Below are positions 1 through 8,743 of a DNA stretch of 64,000 nucleotides, one piece after another. How positions within the stretch are numbered: position 1 is the first letter of the stretch; each line of letters begins with the position of its first letter. The position numbers and the translations under genes are program-made. The notes beneath the pieces are model-generated. The model saw nothing but the letters and a program-made list of their open reading frames with translations. It ran no database searches and was not told where the DNA came from. The stretch is from Thermogemmata fonticola (GTDB lineage Bacteria > Planctomycetota > Planctomycetia > Gemmatales > Gemmataceae), in assembly GCF_013694095.1 (NCBI RefSeq), contig NZ_JACEFB010000017.1:1-64000 (forward strand), written 5' to 3'.

Positions 1-522
1 GCGGAGGCGGGGAGCCGGGAGCGGATTCCGCCGGCGGGTTTGCCGGTGCCGGTGCCGCCGAAGCGAGACGGGACGAGCGGTCCGGGGGGTAGCTCGGAGG
101 CGTTGCCGCCGCTGACGTTGCCGCCGGAGATACCGCCGGTGGTGCCGCCGCTGCCGGGCGCGGGAGGAGGCGGGAGTTCGACCTCGCGGTATCGGGCGGA
201 GGTGGCCGGGCCGGAGCGGAGAAGAGGCGGGGAGGGCCGAGAGGCGCTGCGGGTGAGTTATCGGGCGTGGTCGGGTGCGGGTGCGGTGGAGGGATACCGC
301 CTGCTGCGGTTTTTGAATTACACGGAGGAAGCGGTGACGGTGGAGGTGGAAGGGCGGCAGGTGGTGGTGCCGGGGCGGAGTGCGTTGCCGGTGTGGGTGG
401 GTCCGGTGGTGCGGTGGCGTGTGGCGGGGGAGGCGGAGCGGCAGTGGGTGTTGGCGGCGGAGGTGGGGGGCGTGGATGTGGTCATGGGGCGGGGCGAGGG
501 CGGCGGCGATGGGAAGCGGTGA
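1..522 (+). CDS. Hypothetical protein, 5'-truncated by the window edge
   Basis: The frame is open from base 1 to a TGA at 520-522, so only the C-terminal 173 residues are visible. They consist of a proline- and glycine-rich linker (about residues 10-60) and a compact segment rich in Val, Trp and Tyr (about 80-165) that looks like a small all-beta domain. No family is recognised. An internal ATG at 40 is unlikely to be the true start because the frame is open upstream. The stop lies 14 bases inside the following nnrD gene, so the two are probably translationally coupled. Confidence 0.6.
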   Translation, partial: AEAGSRERIPPAGLPVPVPPKRDGTSGPGGSSEALPPLTLPPEIPPVVPPLPGAGGGGSSTSRYRAEVAGPERRRGGEGREALRVSYRAWSGAGAVEGYRLLRFLNYTEEAVTVEVEGRQVVVPGRSALPVWVGPVVRWRVAGEAERQWVLAAEVGGVDVVMGRGEGGGDGKR

Positions 523-1450
523 CAGCGGGGAGGCAGTGAGCTGGCAGCCGGTGGTCGAGGTGCCGCGACTACCGGTGCGGCGGCGGGAGTCCCACAAGGG
601 GGATTACGGGACGGTGGTGGTGGTGGGCGGCAGCCGGGGGATGGCGGGAGCGGCGGTGCTGGCGGGTCGGGCGGCGTTGCGGAGCGGGGCGGGGCTGGTG
701 CGGGTGGCCTGCCCGGCGGACATCTGGGACGTGGTGGCGGGGGCATATCCGGGGTACACGACGTGGGGGATACCGCAGAGCGCGGGGGGAACGTATGCGG
801 AGGGAGCGGCGGAGGCGTTGGCGGCGGAGTGCGCGCGGGCGGATGCGGTGGCGATCGGTCCGGGGTTGGGGCGGCGGGCGGATACAGTGGCGTTGGTGCG
901 GCGAGTGCTGGAGTTGTTGCCGGCGGAGCAGCCGGTGGTCATCGACGCGGATGGGTTGTATGCCCTGTCGCCGTATGCGGAGTGGGGGCTGCCGCCGGGG
1001 CGGAGCGTGGTGCTGACGCCGCATGCGGGGGAATTCGCCCGGCTGAGCGGCTGGACGGCGCCGGCGCACAATCCGGAAGTCCAGGATCAAGAGGCGGAGC
1101 GGCAGAGGCAGGCGGTGCGCTTTGCGCGGGAGCAGGGGGTGGTGCTGTTGCTCAAGGGGAGCGGGACGCTGGTGAGCGATGGTCGGCGGCTGTACCGCAA
1201 CAGCACGGGCAATCCGGGGATGGCGACGGGGGGCAGCGGGGACGTGCTGACGGGGATGATCGGGGCGCTGTTGGCGCAGGGATGGGCGGGGTTTGAGGCC
1301 GCGGTGCTGGGAGCGTGGGTGCATGGGCGAGCGGGGGACCTGGCGGCGCGGCATCTCGGCTGGACGGCCCTGACGGCGGCGGACCTGCTCGATTACCTGC
1401 CCGCGGCGTGGAAGGAGCGGGAAACTTCCCCCTGGGCGGAAGGCACGTGA
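509..1450 (+). CDS. nnrD: ADP-dependent NAD(P)H-hydrate dehydratase (carbohydrate kinase-like fold)
   Basis: The 313-residue product should repair hydrated nicotinamide cofactors by ADP-dependent dehydration of NAD(P)HX. It has the family motifs in order: HKGDYG near residue 29, GGSRGMAG near 41, GPGLG near 117, DADG near 146, LTPHAGEF near 169 and the C-terminal TGGSGDVLTG near 240, where the Asp of GSGD is the catalytic base of the fold. The length fits the stand-alone dehydratase, so the epimerase half usually fused to it in enterobacteria is absent. The ATG at 509 is preferred because it overlaps the end of the upstream gene and leaves a normal N-terminus. The frame is open further upstream, so a longer form cannot be excluded. 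Confidence 0.92.
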   Translation: MGSGDSGEAVSWQPVVEVPRLPVRRRESHKGDYGTVVVVGGSRGMAGAAVLAGRAALRSGAGLVRVACPADIWDVVAGAYPGYTTWGIPQSAGGTYAEGAAEALAAECARADAVAIGPGLGRRADTVALVRRVLELLPAEQPVVIDADGLYALSPYAEWGLPPGRSVVLTPHAGEFARLSGWTAPAHNPEVQDQEAERQRQAVRFAREQGVVLLLKGSGTLVSDGRRLYRNSTGNPGMATGGSGDVLTGMIGALLAQGWAGFEAAVLGAWVHGRAGDLAARHLGWTALTAADLLDYLPAAWKERETSPWAEGT

Positions 1451-1620
1451 CGGCAGGCACTTCACAGCGGGCGGTTGAGGGGGGCCGACTCCGGGGCGCG
1501 GGGGTTCAGGTGGCGGCGGACCAGGCCCTACTCGAAAGGCGGCTTTTCGGGTATTTTTCCGCAACATTGCACGATCGGTGTTTCTTCGTGAGCGGCACCC
1601 ACCAGGCGAATGGTTTTGTT

Positions 1621-1665
1621 GGCCGAAAAATCTGACTTTTTTGCGATTGTTAAGACTTTTCGGCC
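1621..1665. promoter_or_regulatory. Inverted repeat in the sigma-factor leader
   Basis: GGCCGAAAA (1621-1629) and TTTTCGGCC (1657-1665) are exact 9-base inverted repeats separated by 27 bases of T-rich sequence. They lie between nnrD and the ECF sigma gene, about 75 bases before its start. This may be an operator or a leader hairpin. Only the symmetry is seen directly. Confidence 0.4.
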
Positions 1666-1741
1666 TTGCTCGTTCCGGAATGGGAGTTAGGATGGAAGTT
1701 GGGTGGAAAAGTTTGGAGAGCAGCCCGCAGAGGGAAGATGG

Positions 1742-2368
1742 ATGATGGACGGAAATCTTTCAACGGCGGTGTTGCAAGAGTATCTGTGCCGCTGGCGGGC
1801 TGGGGACACGGCGGCCCTCAACGAGCTGCTCCAGACGGTGTTCCGCCGGCTGCGATATTTGGCGGCGCATATGCTGCGGGGTTTTCCCAATCTGCGGCCT
1901 TATGCCGATTGCGATGATTTGCTGCAAGGAAGCATGCTGCGTTTTGTGCGGACGCTGCGGATCATCCAGCCGCGGACGACGCGGGACTTTTTCAATTTGG
2001 CGGCGGTGCACATGCGGCGGGAGCTGATGGACCTGGCACGGCGGGCCAAGCGGCGGATCGCGCCGTCCTCGTTGCACGCGGCCAGCGTGGAAGGGGAAAG
2101 TCAAGGGGAGCGGGTGAGGACGGACGTAATGGACTCCAGCTCTTGCCCGCAGAAGGTGGCCGATTTCGAGGTGTGGGTCCGCTTCCACGAGCTGGTGGAC
2201 AATCTGCCGATTGAGGAGCGGGAGGTGGTGGGGCTGATCTTTTACCACGGCTGGAGGCAGCAGCAGATTGCCGAGCTGTTCAATGTGAGCGTGCGGACTG
2301 TTCGGCGGCGCTGGGAGACGGCCCGCCAGCGTCTCCGGGCCATGCTCCAGCAAGAATTCGACCGGTAA
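1742..2368 (+). CDS. ECF-like RNA polymerase sigma factor
   Basis: The 208-residue product has a region-2-like helix block around LRYLAAHMLRGFP and DCDDLLQGSMLRFV (about residues 36-75) and a region-4 helix-turn-helix near the C-terminus (LPIEEREVVGLIFYHGW, then QQQIAELFNVSVRTVRRRW), as in planctomycete ECF-like sigma-70 proteins. The ATG at 1742 is chosen because GAGGGAAG lies about 7 bases upstream. A GTG at 1703 would add 13 residues. No anti-sigma factor or kinase gene follows directly, which is often seen beside such genes, so its signal input is unknown. Confidence 0.85.
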   Translation: MMDGNLSTAVLQEYLCRWRAGDTAALNELLQTVFRRLRYLAAHMLRGFPNLRPYADCDDLLQGSMLRFVRTLRIIQPRTTRDFFNLAAVHMRRELMDLARRAKRRIAPSSLHAASVEGESQGERVRTDVMDSSSCPQKVADFEVWVRFHELVDNLPIEEREVVGLIFYHGWRQQQIAELFNVSVRTVRRRWETARQRLRAMLQQEFDR

Positions 2369-2741
2369 GCAGGAAAATTTCGACCTGCAAGAGCGGCGCT
2401 GTCATCGTCTTGTCCTGTCTCGGGGCGTACGGGGCTGGTGCGGTGGGTTCCTCTTTCAGGAAGAGCATCTCTGCAATAGCAGCGGCATGAAGGGGAGCGC
2501 GTCCGGCGGCAGCGGAGTGTTCCGAAGAGTGGGGCGAGGCGAACGGTACGTCGGGGTGCCAGCCGTGGGGCGGGGGTCGGCACTTCGGGGCCATTGCATC
2601 GCGGGGCCGGTTCGCTAGAGTTATCGTCAGAAGCGGCGGGAAGCCGGAAACCGATGAGGGCGCCAAGGTGCGACCGCCGTTGGGCGGCGGTCCGCGTGGG
2701 CGGATTCCCTGCGGCGGGGAGAGGTGGAGCGAGGCGAAGCG
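2369..2741. other. Intergenic, no gene seen
   Basis: No frame here has both a plausible start and protein-like composition. I see no repeat or terminator. The GAGCGAGGCGAAG just before 2742 is the likely ribosome-binding region of the next gene. Confidence 0.5.
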
Positions 2742-3818
2742 ATGATTTTGCTCTGTCCGGGTTGCCGGGGTTTGGTGGAGCCGGCGGCGGAGGGAGGCAA
2801 GCTGCGCTGCCCGAAGTGCCAGCATGAGTTTGCCGCGCCCCAGCGTTATGAGCCAGAGGTGTTGCGCGGCGGGGTTGGGGGAATGGGGGCTAGCGGTGCG
2901 GCGACGGCCTCGGTGTCCGGGGTGCCTTCCGCGGCAGGAGGGGGGATGGTACCGCCGGTGGCGCCGCCGCCGATTGTGCCGCCGCCGATCGCCCCTCCTG
3001 TTTCCTCGCCGGTGGCGCCGCCGCCGATTGTGCCGCCGCCGGTGGCCTCAGGCCCTGCGGCGTCTGTCGCTGTCGGGAGTGGGACGATTGGGGCGGGCGG
3101 GGGTGTGCCGCCGGAGCTGCCGACAGGTTACACGCGGTCGCTGACGCTGACCGTGGCGCCGGGGGTGCTGCGCTGGTGCCCGGCGGTGCTGTTGCCGCTG
3201 GCTCTGGTGTGCACGTTTTTCCCGTGGGTGACGATGTCGATCGGCGGCTCGACGGTGTATGCCCAGGGTCCGTGGCGAGCGATCTTCGGCAGCGTCTATG
3301 CCAACGCGGAGCTGGTGCAAGTCAGCCGCTGGCCGGTGGAATGGGTCCAGCACGTCGGTTCGGATGCTGCCCTGGTGTTGCCCGCGGTGATTCTGCTGAT
3401 TCTCGCGGTACTGGTCGCCTGGGCCGATCAGGGGCTGAGCACCGTCGATTTCCGCAAGGTCCCGCCCTTGGCGCGCTTTTGGCCCTGGCGGCGGAGCATT
3501 CTGCTGGCGGCCTCCGCGGCGGCTTTGGCCCTGTTTGTCCTCCAGACATGGCGCGGCTGGGGATTGGAGCGCGCCCTGCACCAGACAGTCAATGAGCGCT
3601 TCGCCCAGGAATGGAACGAAGCCCTGCCCAATCCCGTGCACCTGGCCCTGGTGGAGTATAAGATCGATCAGGAGTTACGGCGGTACAATTTGGAGCACAC
3701 CTGGGCGCAGTGGCTCGGTTTGGCCAGCTTGGTGCTCTCCGTCCTGGCTTTAGCAGCGACCCTGGCCCTGGAGCGTCGCGGCCAACGTCCGCCTCCCCGC
3801 CTGGTGATCCAGTATTAG
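2742..3818 (+). CDS. Zinc-ribbon, proline-rich multi-pass membrane protein
   Basis: The 358-residue product begins with a CPGC-x15-CPKC zinc ribbon (residues 5-27), followed by a long low-complexity Pro/Ala/Val linker with repeated APPPIVPPP units (about 60-120). Then come four hydrophobic segments (roughly 145-170, 210-230, 245-265 and 325-345) separated by charged loops. This layout of cytoplasmic zinc ribbon, flexible linker and membrane domain is common in planctomycete hypothetical proteins, but the function is not known. A GTG at 2724 is possible, but the ATG at 2742 places the ribbon at the extreme N-terminus as in related proteins. Confidence 0.75.
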   Translation: MILLCPGCRGLVEPAAEGGKLRCPKCQHEFAAPQRYEPEVLRGGVGGMGASGAATASVSGVPSAAGGGMVPPVAPPPIVPPPIAPPVSSPVAPPPIVPPPVASGPAASVAVGSGTIGAGGGVPPELPTGYTRSLTLTVAPGVLRWCPAVLLPLALVCTFFPWVTMSIGGSTVYAQGPWRAIFGSVYANAELVQVSRWPVEWVQHVGSDAALVLPAVILLILAVLVAWADQGLSTVDFRKVPPLARFWPWRRSILLAASAAALALFVLQTWRGWGLERALHQTVNERFAQEWNEALPNPVHLALVEYKIDQELRRYNLEHTWAQWLGLASLVLSVLALAATLALERRGQRPPPRLVIQY

Positions 3819-4063
3819 ACCTCAGCCTGCCGCCGCCGAGCAGTAACACCCACCGCCAGGCGATTCCGTAGGCCTAGAGCTTCCTTTGTCCACCCGGCCT
3901 GGCTTGGTTTGTTTTCCCCCCTCAATCGACAGCGAAGCGGGCATCGTCGGACGCTCCGTACCCCGCGGCGCAAGGATGCCGGAGACTGCTTGCGGGAAGC
4001 GGCACGAGCCGTGTCGGAGTTCGGGGCGGACGAGGGAGAGCGATTTCCGTGGAGGGCAAGACC

Positions 4064-6628
4064 ATGAGACGTTGGCTGTACGGCGTGGCGGTCCTGGTTC
4101 TGTCGGCTGGAGCCAGTCCAGCGCAGGAGGGGGCCGTTTCCCCCTGGTACCGGCTTTACGACGGCATCACGGCCTACATCGTCAACCCGCAGGGGAAGGA
4201 GTTTACGCTGGAGTGCCACATCAAGGACAGCAATTTTTTGGAGGTGGGTCCGCGGGAGGTGCTGGTCAAGGTGTACGATCCGCAGGGGAAGGCAGTGGTG
4301 CGGGAGGTGATTCCCGACGACGGCATCCCCGGTGGTGACACGGAGGTGGCAGCGGGAGGCTGGGACCATGTGGCGTGGCTCTTGGCGTACAGTTATCAGC
4401 GGGGCGCGACGCCGCTGGTGCGCTGGCGGCATTTTCACGAGCCGACGCGGTTGGCCGCCTTGCCTCAACGGAGCTTCCGCTATCGCGTTCACGGTCCGCC
4501 CGGCATTTACCGGTTGCTCCTCGTGGGCTGTCCGGATCATTTTGTGAGCTTCCGTTTGACGCCGGGGCTGGCCTACGGAGTGGCGGGGCACCCGTATTTC
4601 CTGGCCCTGGAACCGCGGCACCAGCGGCGGCACTTCCTCTACGTCCCGCGCGGCGCCACGGGAGTGAACATTGTGCTCTCCGATCTGGATTGGCCCAGTC
4701 CCGGCACCTTCACCTTACGGACGGCCCAGGGAGATGTGCTCTTTCGCGGAACAATTCAGGGTCTGATGACCACGGCCTCTGTGGCCTTCGCCGATCCGCA
4801 GAAAATGCAGGAAACGATCCTGGAGTGGGAATGCGCGGAACGCGAGGCGGTGTATCTGGTCGATGTCAAATGGACGTTCCCGCCGCAAAAGTCGATCCGG
4901 TATCGCGGCACGTATGCGGTGGCGGCGGTGTGGTGTCCCGATGCGGCAACAGCGCGGCAGATTCACAACGGAGCGATCTATCACGGCGGGGAGGTGTTTT
5001 GGCAGCCGTGGCAGGTGCGCCTGTACGACTGGCTCCAGAAGCTGCCGGAGAGCGAGCGGAGCTATCCGCCGGAGGCCCTCAAGCCGCGGGATTTCCTGCC
5101 GGTCAACGGTCCCTATTACGCCTCGCCCCCGTGCGATCTGCTCTTGCACAGTTACTTGCAGAAGCCGGAGCGCCGCCTGCTTTTTGCTGCCATCGAGGAC
5201 TTGGCCAAGGGGCTGCGTTCCATCGGGCCGAACGACCTGCCGAACGTCACCCTCGGCTATTTCGCCAACATGGCTTATGAGTTTGGCAATTACGCCTGGC
5301 TGAACTGGCGGCCGGCCTGGCTGCTCTTGCAACGGAGCGAGGCGCCGGAAGAAGTCAAAAAGCTGGTGCACGAGGCGATGCTGACTTGCGGGGACCGCCT
5401 GGCGTTCTGCCGCACCTGGGAACGGGTCAACGGCAACGCTTTCGCGCAGATCGTCGCCGCCCTGGCCTATAGCAGCCGGGCCACGGGGGACCCGCTTCAG
5501 CAGGAGCTGTTCCGCACCTATTTGCAGCGCTTTGCCACCGGGGGCTGGGGGCCGCGGGTGGGGATCGGGCCATCTGGCTTCTGCCAGGAAGGGTTCGGCT
5601 ACGACCACCATTATGGCAGCTACATTTTGGCGACCTGGCCGGCGGTGCTGCGCGACCTCCAGGAACCGCAGATGCAACAGATTTACGACCGCATCCGCCG
5701 GGGGTACAGCTACACGATGAATGAGGAATCGGCAGCCAATCCCTGGAGTTCGCGGACGCAGTATCCGCCGCATCGGCCCATCGAGCGAGAGGGGGAGTTT
5801 GCCTGGAAGGGGCTGCCCGGTCCGGACTTCACCACGAGTGTCAACGGGGGGAACGAGTGGTTTGCGGCGCGGCGCTCCCGCTATTACATCCTCACCTATC
5901 ATGGCCGGTTGACGCCCAAATGGGCCGGCAATGCCTTCCTCGGCCAGATCGGCTACGGCGGCGGAGCGCTCTGCCAGTTCCACATTCCCGGCTACGGCAC
6001 GGTGCTGGACTCCCGCCTGGCGGGGGACTACGGCCGGGGGATGCATCCGTCCCAGTGGCGGCAGTTCCACCTGCACACTCTGGCCGGGCAAATGGCCGAT
6101 GGCCGACCGCTGGTGGCTGCCGACAGCGAACACCTCAACGCCCGGCTCCAGGGCCAGACCGTGCAAAGCAGCGGCGAAGTCCGCGACGCCCCGGTCCAGG
6201 TCTTCCGCCAGTACGAATACCAGCCCGACGCCGTCCAGTGCTCGGTCCGCCTCAGCGCCACGGAGTTCCGCCCCTTGCTCGACCTGTGGATTCCCCATCC
6301 GCAGCGCAGCCAGATCGCCGAGGCGTATGAGATCATCCCCTACCTGCCCCTCCAGGCGGCGAAGAAAGGGCAAAAGCCGAAGCCCACCCAGGTCACGGCA
6401 GAGGATGCCCAGGGGAAAGCCCTCGGCCCCGTCCCGACGGATCGGTCCCTGCTGGCCCGAAAGGTCCGCATCGACCGCGGCGGCTTTGGCGTCATCATCG
6501 AGCTGGATCGCGACCGCCCCGTCCGCCTCGGCCCCAATCACACCCTCTGGATCGTCCTGGCCGAACAACCCACCGAGCCGGACAAAATCGCCCTGACCTA
6601 CCGCCTCGTCCCCTTCGTGCCGGAGTGA
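4064..6628 (+). CDS. Large secreted protein with a polysaccharide-lyase-like alpha-toroid signature
   Basis: The 854-residue product starts with a signal peptide (MRRWLYGVAVLVLSAG, cleavage after SPAQ). The first 300 residues look beta-rich. A helical middle part (about 330-560) contains NGNAFAQIVAALAYSS near residue 456 and GFGYDHHYGSY near 513, and the remainder (about 580-854) is again beta-rich. The order helical toroid with Asn and His, then beta-sandwich sheets, resembles polysaccharide lyases of the heparinase/hyaluronate-lyase type, whose chemistry uses Asn, His and Tyr. This assignment is inferred from motif style, not from a search. The start at 4064 has GGAGGG 7 bases upstream. The last codons are duplicated just after the stop. 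Confidence 0.7.
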   Translation: MRRWLYGVAVLVLSAGASPAQEGAVSPWYRLYDGITAYIVNPQGKEFTLECHIKDSNFLEVGPREVLVKVYDPQGKAVVREVIPDDGIPGGDTEVAAGGWDHVAWLLAYSYQRGATPLVRWRHFHEPTRLAALPQRSFRYRVHGPPGIYRLLLVGCPDHFVSFRLTPGLAYGVAGHPYFLALEPRHQRRHFLYVPRGATGVNIVLSDLDWPSPGTFTLRTAQGDVLFRGTIQGLMTTASVAFADPQKMQETILEWECAEREAVYLVDVKWTFPPQKSIRYRGTYAVAAVWCPDAATARQIHNGAIYHGGEVFWQPWQVRLYDWLQKLPESERSYPPEALKPRDFLPVNGPYYASPPCDLLLHSYLQKPERRLLFAAIEDLAKGLRSIGPNDLPNVTLGYFANMAYEFGNYAWLNWRPAWLLLQRSEAPEEVKKLVHEAMLTCGDRLAFCRTWERVNGNAFAQIVAALAYSSRATGDPLQQELFRTYLQRFATGGWGPRVGIGPSGFCQEGFGYDHHYGSYILATWPAVLRDLQEPQMQQIYDRIRRGYSYTMNEESAANPWSSRTQYPPHRPIEREGEFAWKGLPGPDFTTSVNGGNEWFAARRSRYYILTYHGRLTPKWAGNAFLGQIGYGGGALCQFHIPGYGTVLDSRLAGDYGRGMHPSQWRQFHLHTLAGQMADGRPLVAADSEHLNARLQGQTVQSSGEVRDAPVQVFRQYEYQPDAVQCSVRLSATEFRPLLDLWIPHPQRSQIAEAYEIIPYLPLQAAKKGQKPKPTQVTAEDAQGKALGPVPTDRSLLARKVRIDRGGFGVIIELDRDRPVRLGPNHTLWIVLAEQPTEPDKIALTYRLVPFVPE

Positions 6629-6653
6629 CGAGCTCGTCCCCTTCGTGCCGGAG
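6605..6653 (+). repeat. Duplication of the gene's last codons across the stop
   Basis: A 21-base sequence encoding the last Leu-Val-Pro-Phe-Val-Pro-Glu codons occurs at 6605-6625 and again, identically, at 6633-6653. The stop codon lies in the 7-base spacer. The period is 28 bases. Confidence 0.85.
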
Positions 6654-6974
6654 GGACGAGAGAGGGGAAGCCAGGGGACAAAGGCAGGGGTAAAGATAAG
6701 GAGACTCAACAGAAGCAAGGGGACTCCGAAGGCAAGGGGACTCCGAATCCGAGCAAAGGGGACTCCGAAGGCAAGGGGACTCTGAATCCGAGCAAAGGGG
6801 ACTCCGAAGAGAGAAGACGCGGAAGAAAGGAGGCTCAAGCGGGTGCTGGGCGGGGCACCGGGATGGACCGGTGCGGGACCGGTGAAAGGGTATGCCGATG
6901 AAAGGGCAGGCCGGTGAAAGGGACAGGCTTCCTCCGTGGCTACTAGGATAAGGGATGAGGCCGGAGGAAGTGCG
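6629..6974. repeat. Repeat-rich intergenic region (39-bp and 16-bp tandem units)
   Basis: GGGGACTCCGAA (one copy has T for C) starts at 6719, 6736, 6758, 6775 and 6797. The alternating 17 and 22 base spacing shows a 39-base higher-order unit present about 2.3 times. Further on, CCGRTGAAAGGG occurs at 6879, 6895 and 6911 with an exact 16-base period. No gene is seen. The purine-rich bias of the + strand is marked. Confidence 0.85.
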
Positions 6975-8285
6975 ATGCGGATTGCCTACATCACCGCCGG
7001 TGCGGCGGGCATGTTCTGCGGCAGTTGCCTCAAGGATAACACGCTGGTCGCTGCCCTGCGGCAAGCCGGGCAGGAGGCCGTCCTGATTCCGACCTACACG
7101 CCGATCCGCACCGACGAGGAGGATGTGAGCCTGCCGCGGGTCTTTCTCGGCGGCATCAACGTCTATCTGGAGCAGAAGTTCGCCCTTTTCCGGCGGACGC
7201 CCCGCTGGCTGGACCACCTTTTCAACCGCCGCTGGCTGCTGCGCCTGGCCTCCCGCTTCGCCTCCCGGACCCCGTACCGCGAACTCGGCGAGCTGACGGT
7301 TTCCATGCTCCGCGGGATGGACGGGAACCAGGCTAAGGAGATCGCCGAGCTGGCCCAGTGGCTGGCCGAAGAGTGGAAGCCCGAAGTCGTGGTGCTGACC
7401 AACGCCTTGCTCTCCGGCATCGTCCCAGAAATCCAGCGGCGCACCGGCGTGCCCGTGGTGGTCACCCTCCAGGGGGATGACATTTTCCTGGACGCCCTGC
7501 TGCCGGAGCACCGCCAGGAGTGCCTGCCGCTCATTCGGGCCAACTGCGCCCAGGTGGCCGCCTTCATCGCCACCAGCCGCTATTACGCGGACTACATGGC
7601 GGAGTATCTCGGCCTGCCCCGTGCCAAGATCGCGGTGATCTACCCCGGCATTCAGTTGGCCGGATGCAGCGGGGCGCGGCCCATCCGGCGGGAACCCCCG
7701 TTGACCATCGGCTACTTCGCCCGCATCTGCCCGGAGAAAGGCTGGCATCAACTCGTCGAAGCCTACTGCCTGTTGCGGCGTAAGGGGCGGAACCTGCCGG
7801 CGCTGCGCTTGAAAGTCGGCGGGTATCTCGGCGCGGCGGAGCGGGAGTACTTCCAGGAGCAGATGGCCCGGTTGGAAAAAGCTGGTCTGGCGGGGGAAGT
7901 CGAGCATGTGGATTGCCCGACGCACGCGGACAAGCTGCGCTTTTTGCAGTCGCTGGACCTGTTCTGCGTGCCGACCGTTTACCGGGAGCCGAAGGGGCTG
8001 TATCTGCTGGAGGCGTGGGCCAACGGGGTGCCGGCGGTGCAACCGGCGCATGGGGCCTTCCCGGAGTTGCTGGAGCGCAGCGGGGGCGGGGTCCTGGTTC
8101 CGCCGAACCAACCAGAAGCGCTGGCCGACGCCCTGGCCGAGCTGATCCTCGACCCGGACCGCCGAGAGCGCCTGGGTCAAGCCGCCGCCGCCGCCGTGCA
8201 TCAGGCCTTCACCGCCGAACGCATGGCCCAGGACACCCTCCAGTTGCTGGAACGTTGCCGCACTCTCACTACATTGCCATCATGA
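6975..8285 (+). CDS. GT4-family (GT-B fold) glycosyltransferase
   Basis: The 436-residue product should transfer a sugar from a nucleotide-sugar donor. The N-terminal half carries the glycine-rich acceptor-side loop (AGAAGMFCGSCLKDN, residues 8-22). The C-terminal half has the start of the donor domain (LTIGYFARICPEKGWHQLV, about 243) and the donor-site E-x7-E region in VYREPKGLYLLEAWANGVP (about 335). No signal peptide or membrane helix is present. The ATG at 6975 has GGAGGAAG 5 bases upstream. Its TGA overlaps the ATG of the next gene (ATGA at 8282-8285), so the pair is translationally coupled. The acceptor is unknown. Confidence 0.88.
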   Translation: MRIAYITAGAAGMFCGSCLKDNTLVAALRQAGQEAVLIPTYTPIRTDEEDVSLPRVFLGGINVYLEQKFALFRRTPRWLDHLFNRRWLLRLASRFASRTPYRELGELTVSMLRGMDGNQAKEIAELAQWLAEEWKPEVVVLTNALLSGIVPEIQRRTGVPVVVTLQGDDIFLDALLPEHRQECLPLIRANCAQVAAFIATSRYYADYMAEYLGLPRAKIAVIYPGIQLAGCSGARPIRREPPLTIGYFARICPEKGWHQLVEAYCLLRRKGRNLPALRLKVGGYLGAAEREYFQEQMARLEKAGLAGEVEHVDCPTHADKLRFLQSLDLFCVPTVYREPKGLYLLEAWANGVPAVQPAHGAFPELLERSGGGVLVPPNQPEALADALAELILDPDRRERLGQAAAAAVHQAFTAERMAQDTLQLLERCRTLTTLPS

Positions 8286-8743
8286 GCCGCACCTATACCA
8301 CCCGCCGGCGGGTCGAATTCGGGGATACCGACCTGGCCGGCATCATGCACTTTGCCAACTTCTTCCGCTTCATGGAATCGGCGGAGACGGAGTTCCTCCG
8401 CTCTTTGGGGCTGACGGTGAGCTGGCGGGATGCCGGCGGGCGCTGGGGCTTCCCCCGTGTCCAGGCGGCCTGCGAGTATTTCCAGCCGGCCCGCTTCGAG
8501 GACCTCCTGACCATCACCGTGACGGTGGAACACGTCGGGCAGAAGTCGGTGCGCTACCGCTTCGACTTCAGCAACGAGCAGGGGCAGACGATCGCCGTGG
8601 GGCGGATCACCGCCGTCTTCTGCCGGGCGATGGGGCCAGACCGCCTGGAAGCGGTCGAGATTCCCCCGGAGGTCCGCCAGCGCTTGCAGGGCGACGAGAC
8701 GCCAGACTTGGCCCACATCCCCCCTGTGCCGGACGTGCCGTGA
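8282..8743 (+). CDS. Hotdog-fold acyl-CoA thioesterase (4HBT/YbgC type)
   Basis: The 153-residue product has the 4-hydroxybenzoyl-CoA thioesterase signature near its start, VEFGDTDLAGIMHFANFFRF (residues 10-29), with the catalytic-type Asp at residue 15. The core FQPARFEDLLTI and a long C-terminal tail follow. The family hydrolyses acyl-CoA or acyl-ACP thioesters in the cytoplasm, and the natural acyl group cannot be read from sequence. The start overlaps the upstream glycosyltransferase stop by four bases, and its own TGA overlaps a GTG start of the next gene, so three genes are chained by 4-base overlaps. Confidence 0.87.
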   Translation: MSRTYTTRRRVEFGDTDLAGIMHFANFFRFMESAETEFLRSLGLTVSWRDAGGRWGFPRVQAACEYFQPARFEDLLTITVTVEHVGQKSVRYRFDFSNEQGQTIAVGRITAVFCRAMGPDRLEAVEIPPEVRQRLQGDETPDLAHIPPVPDVP

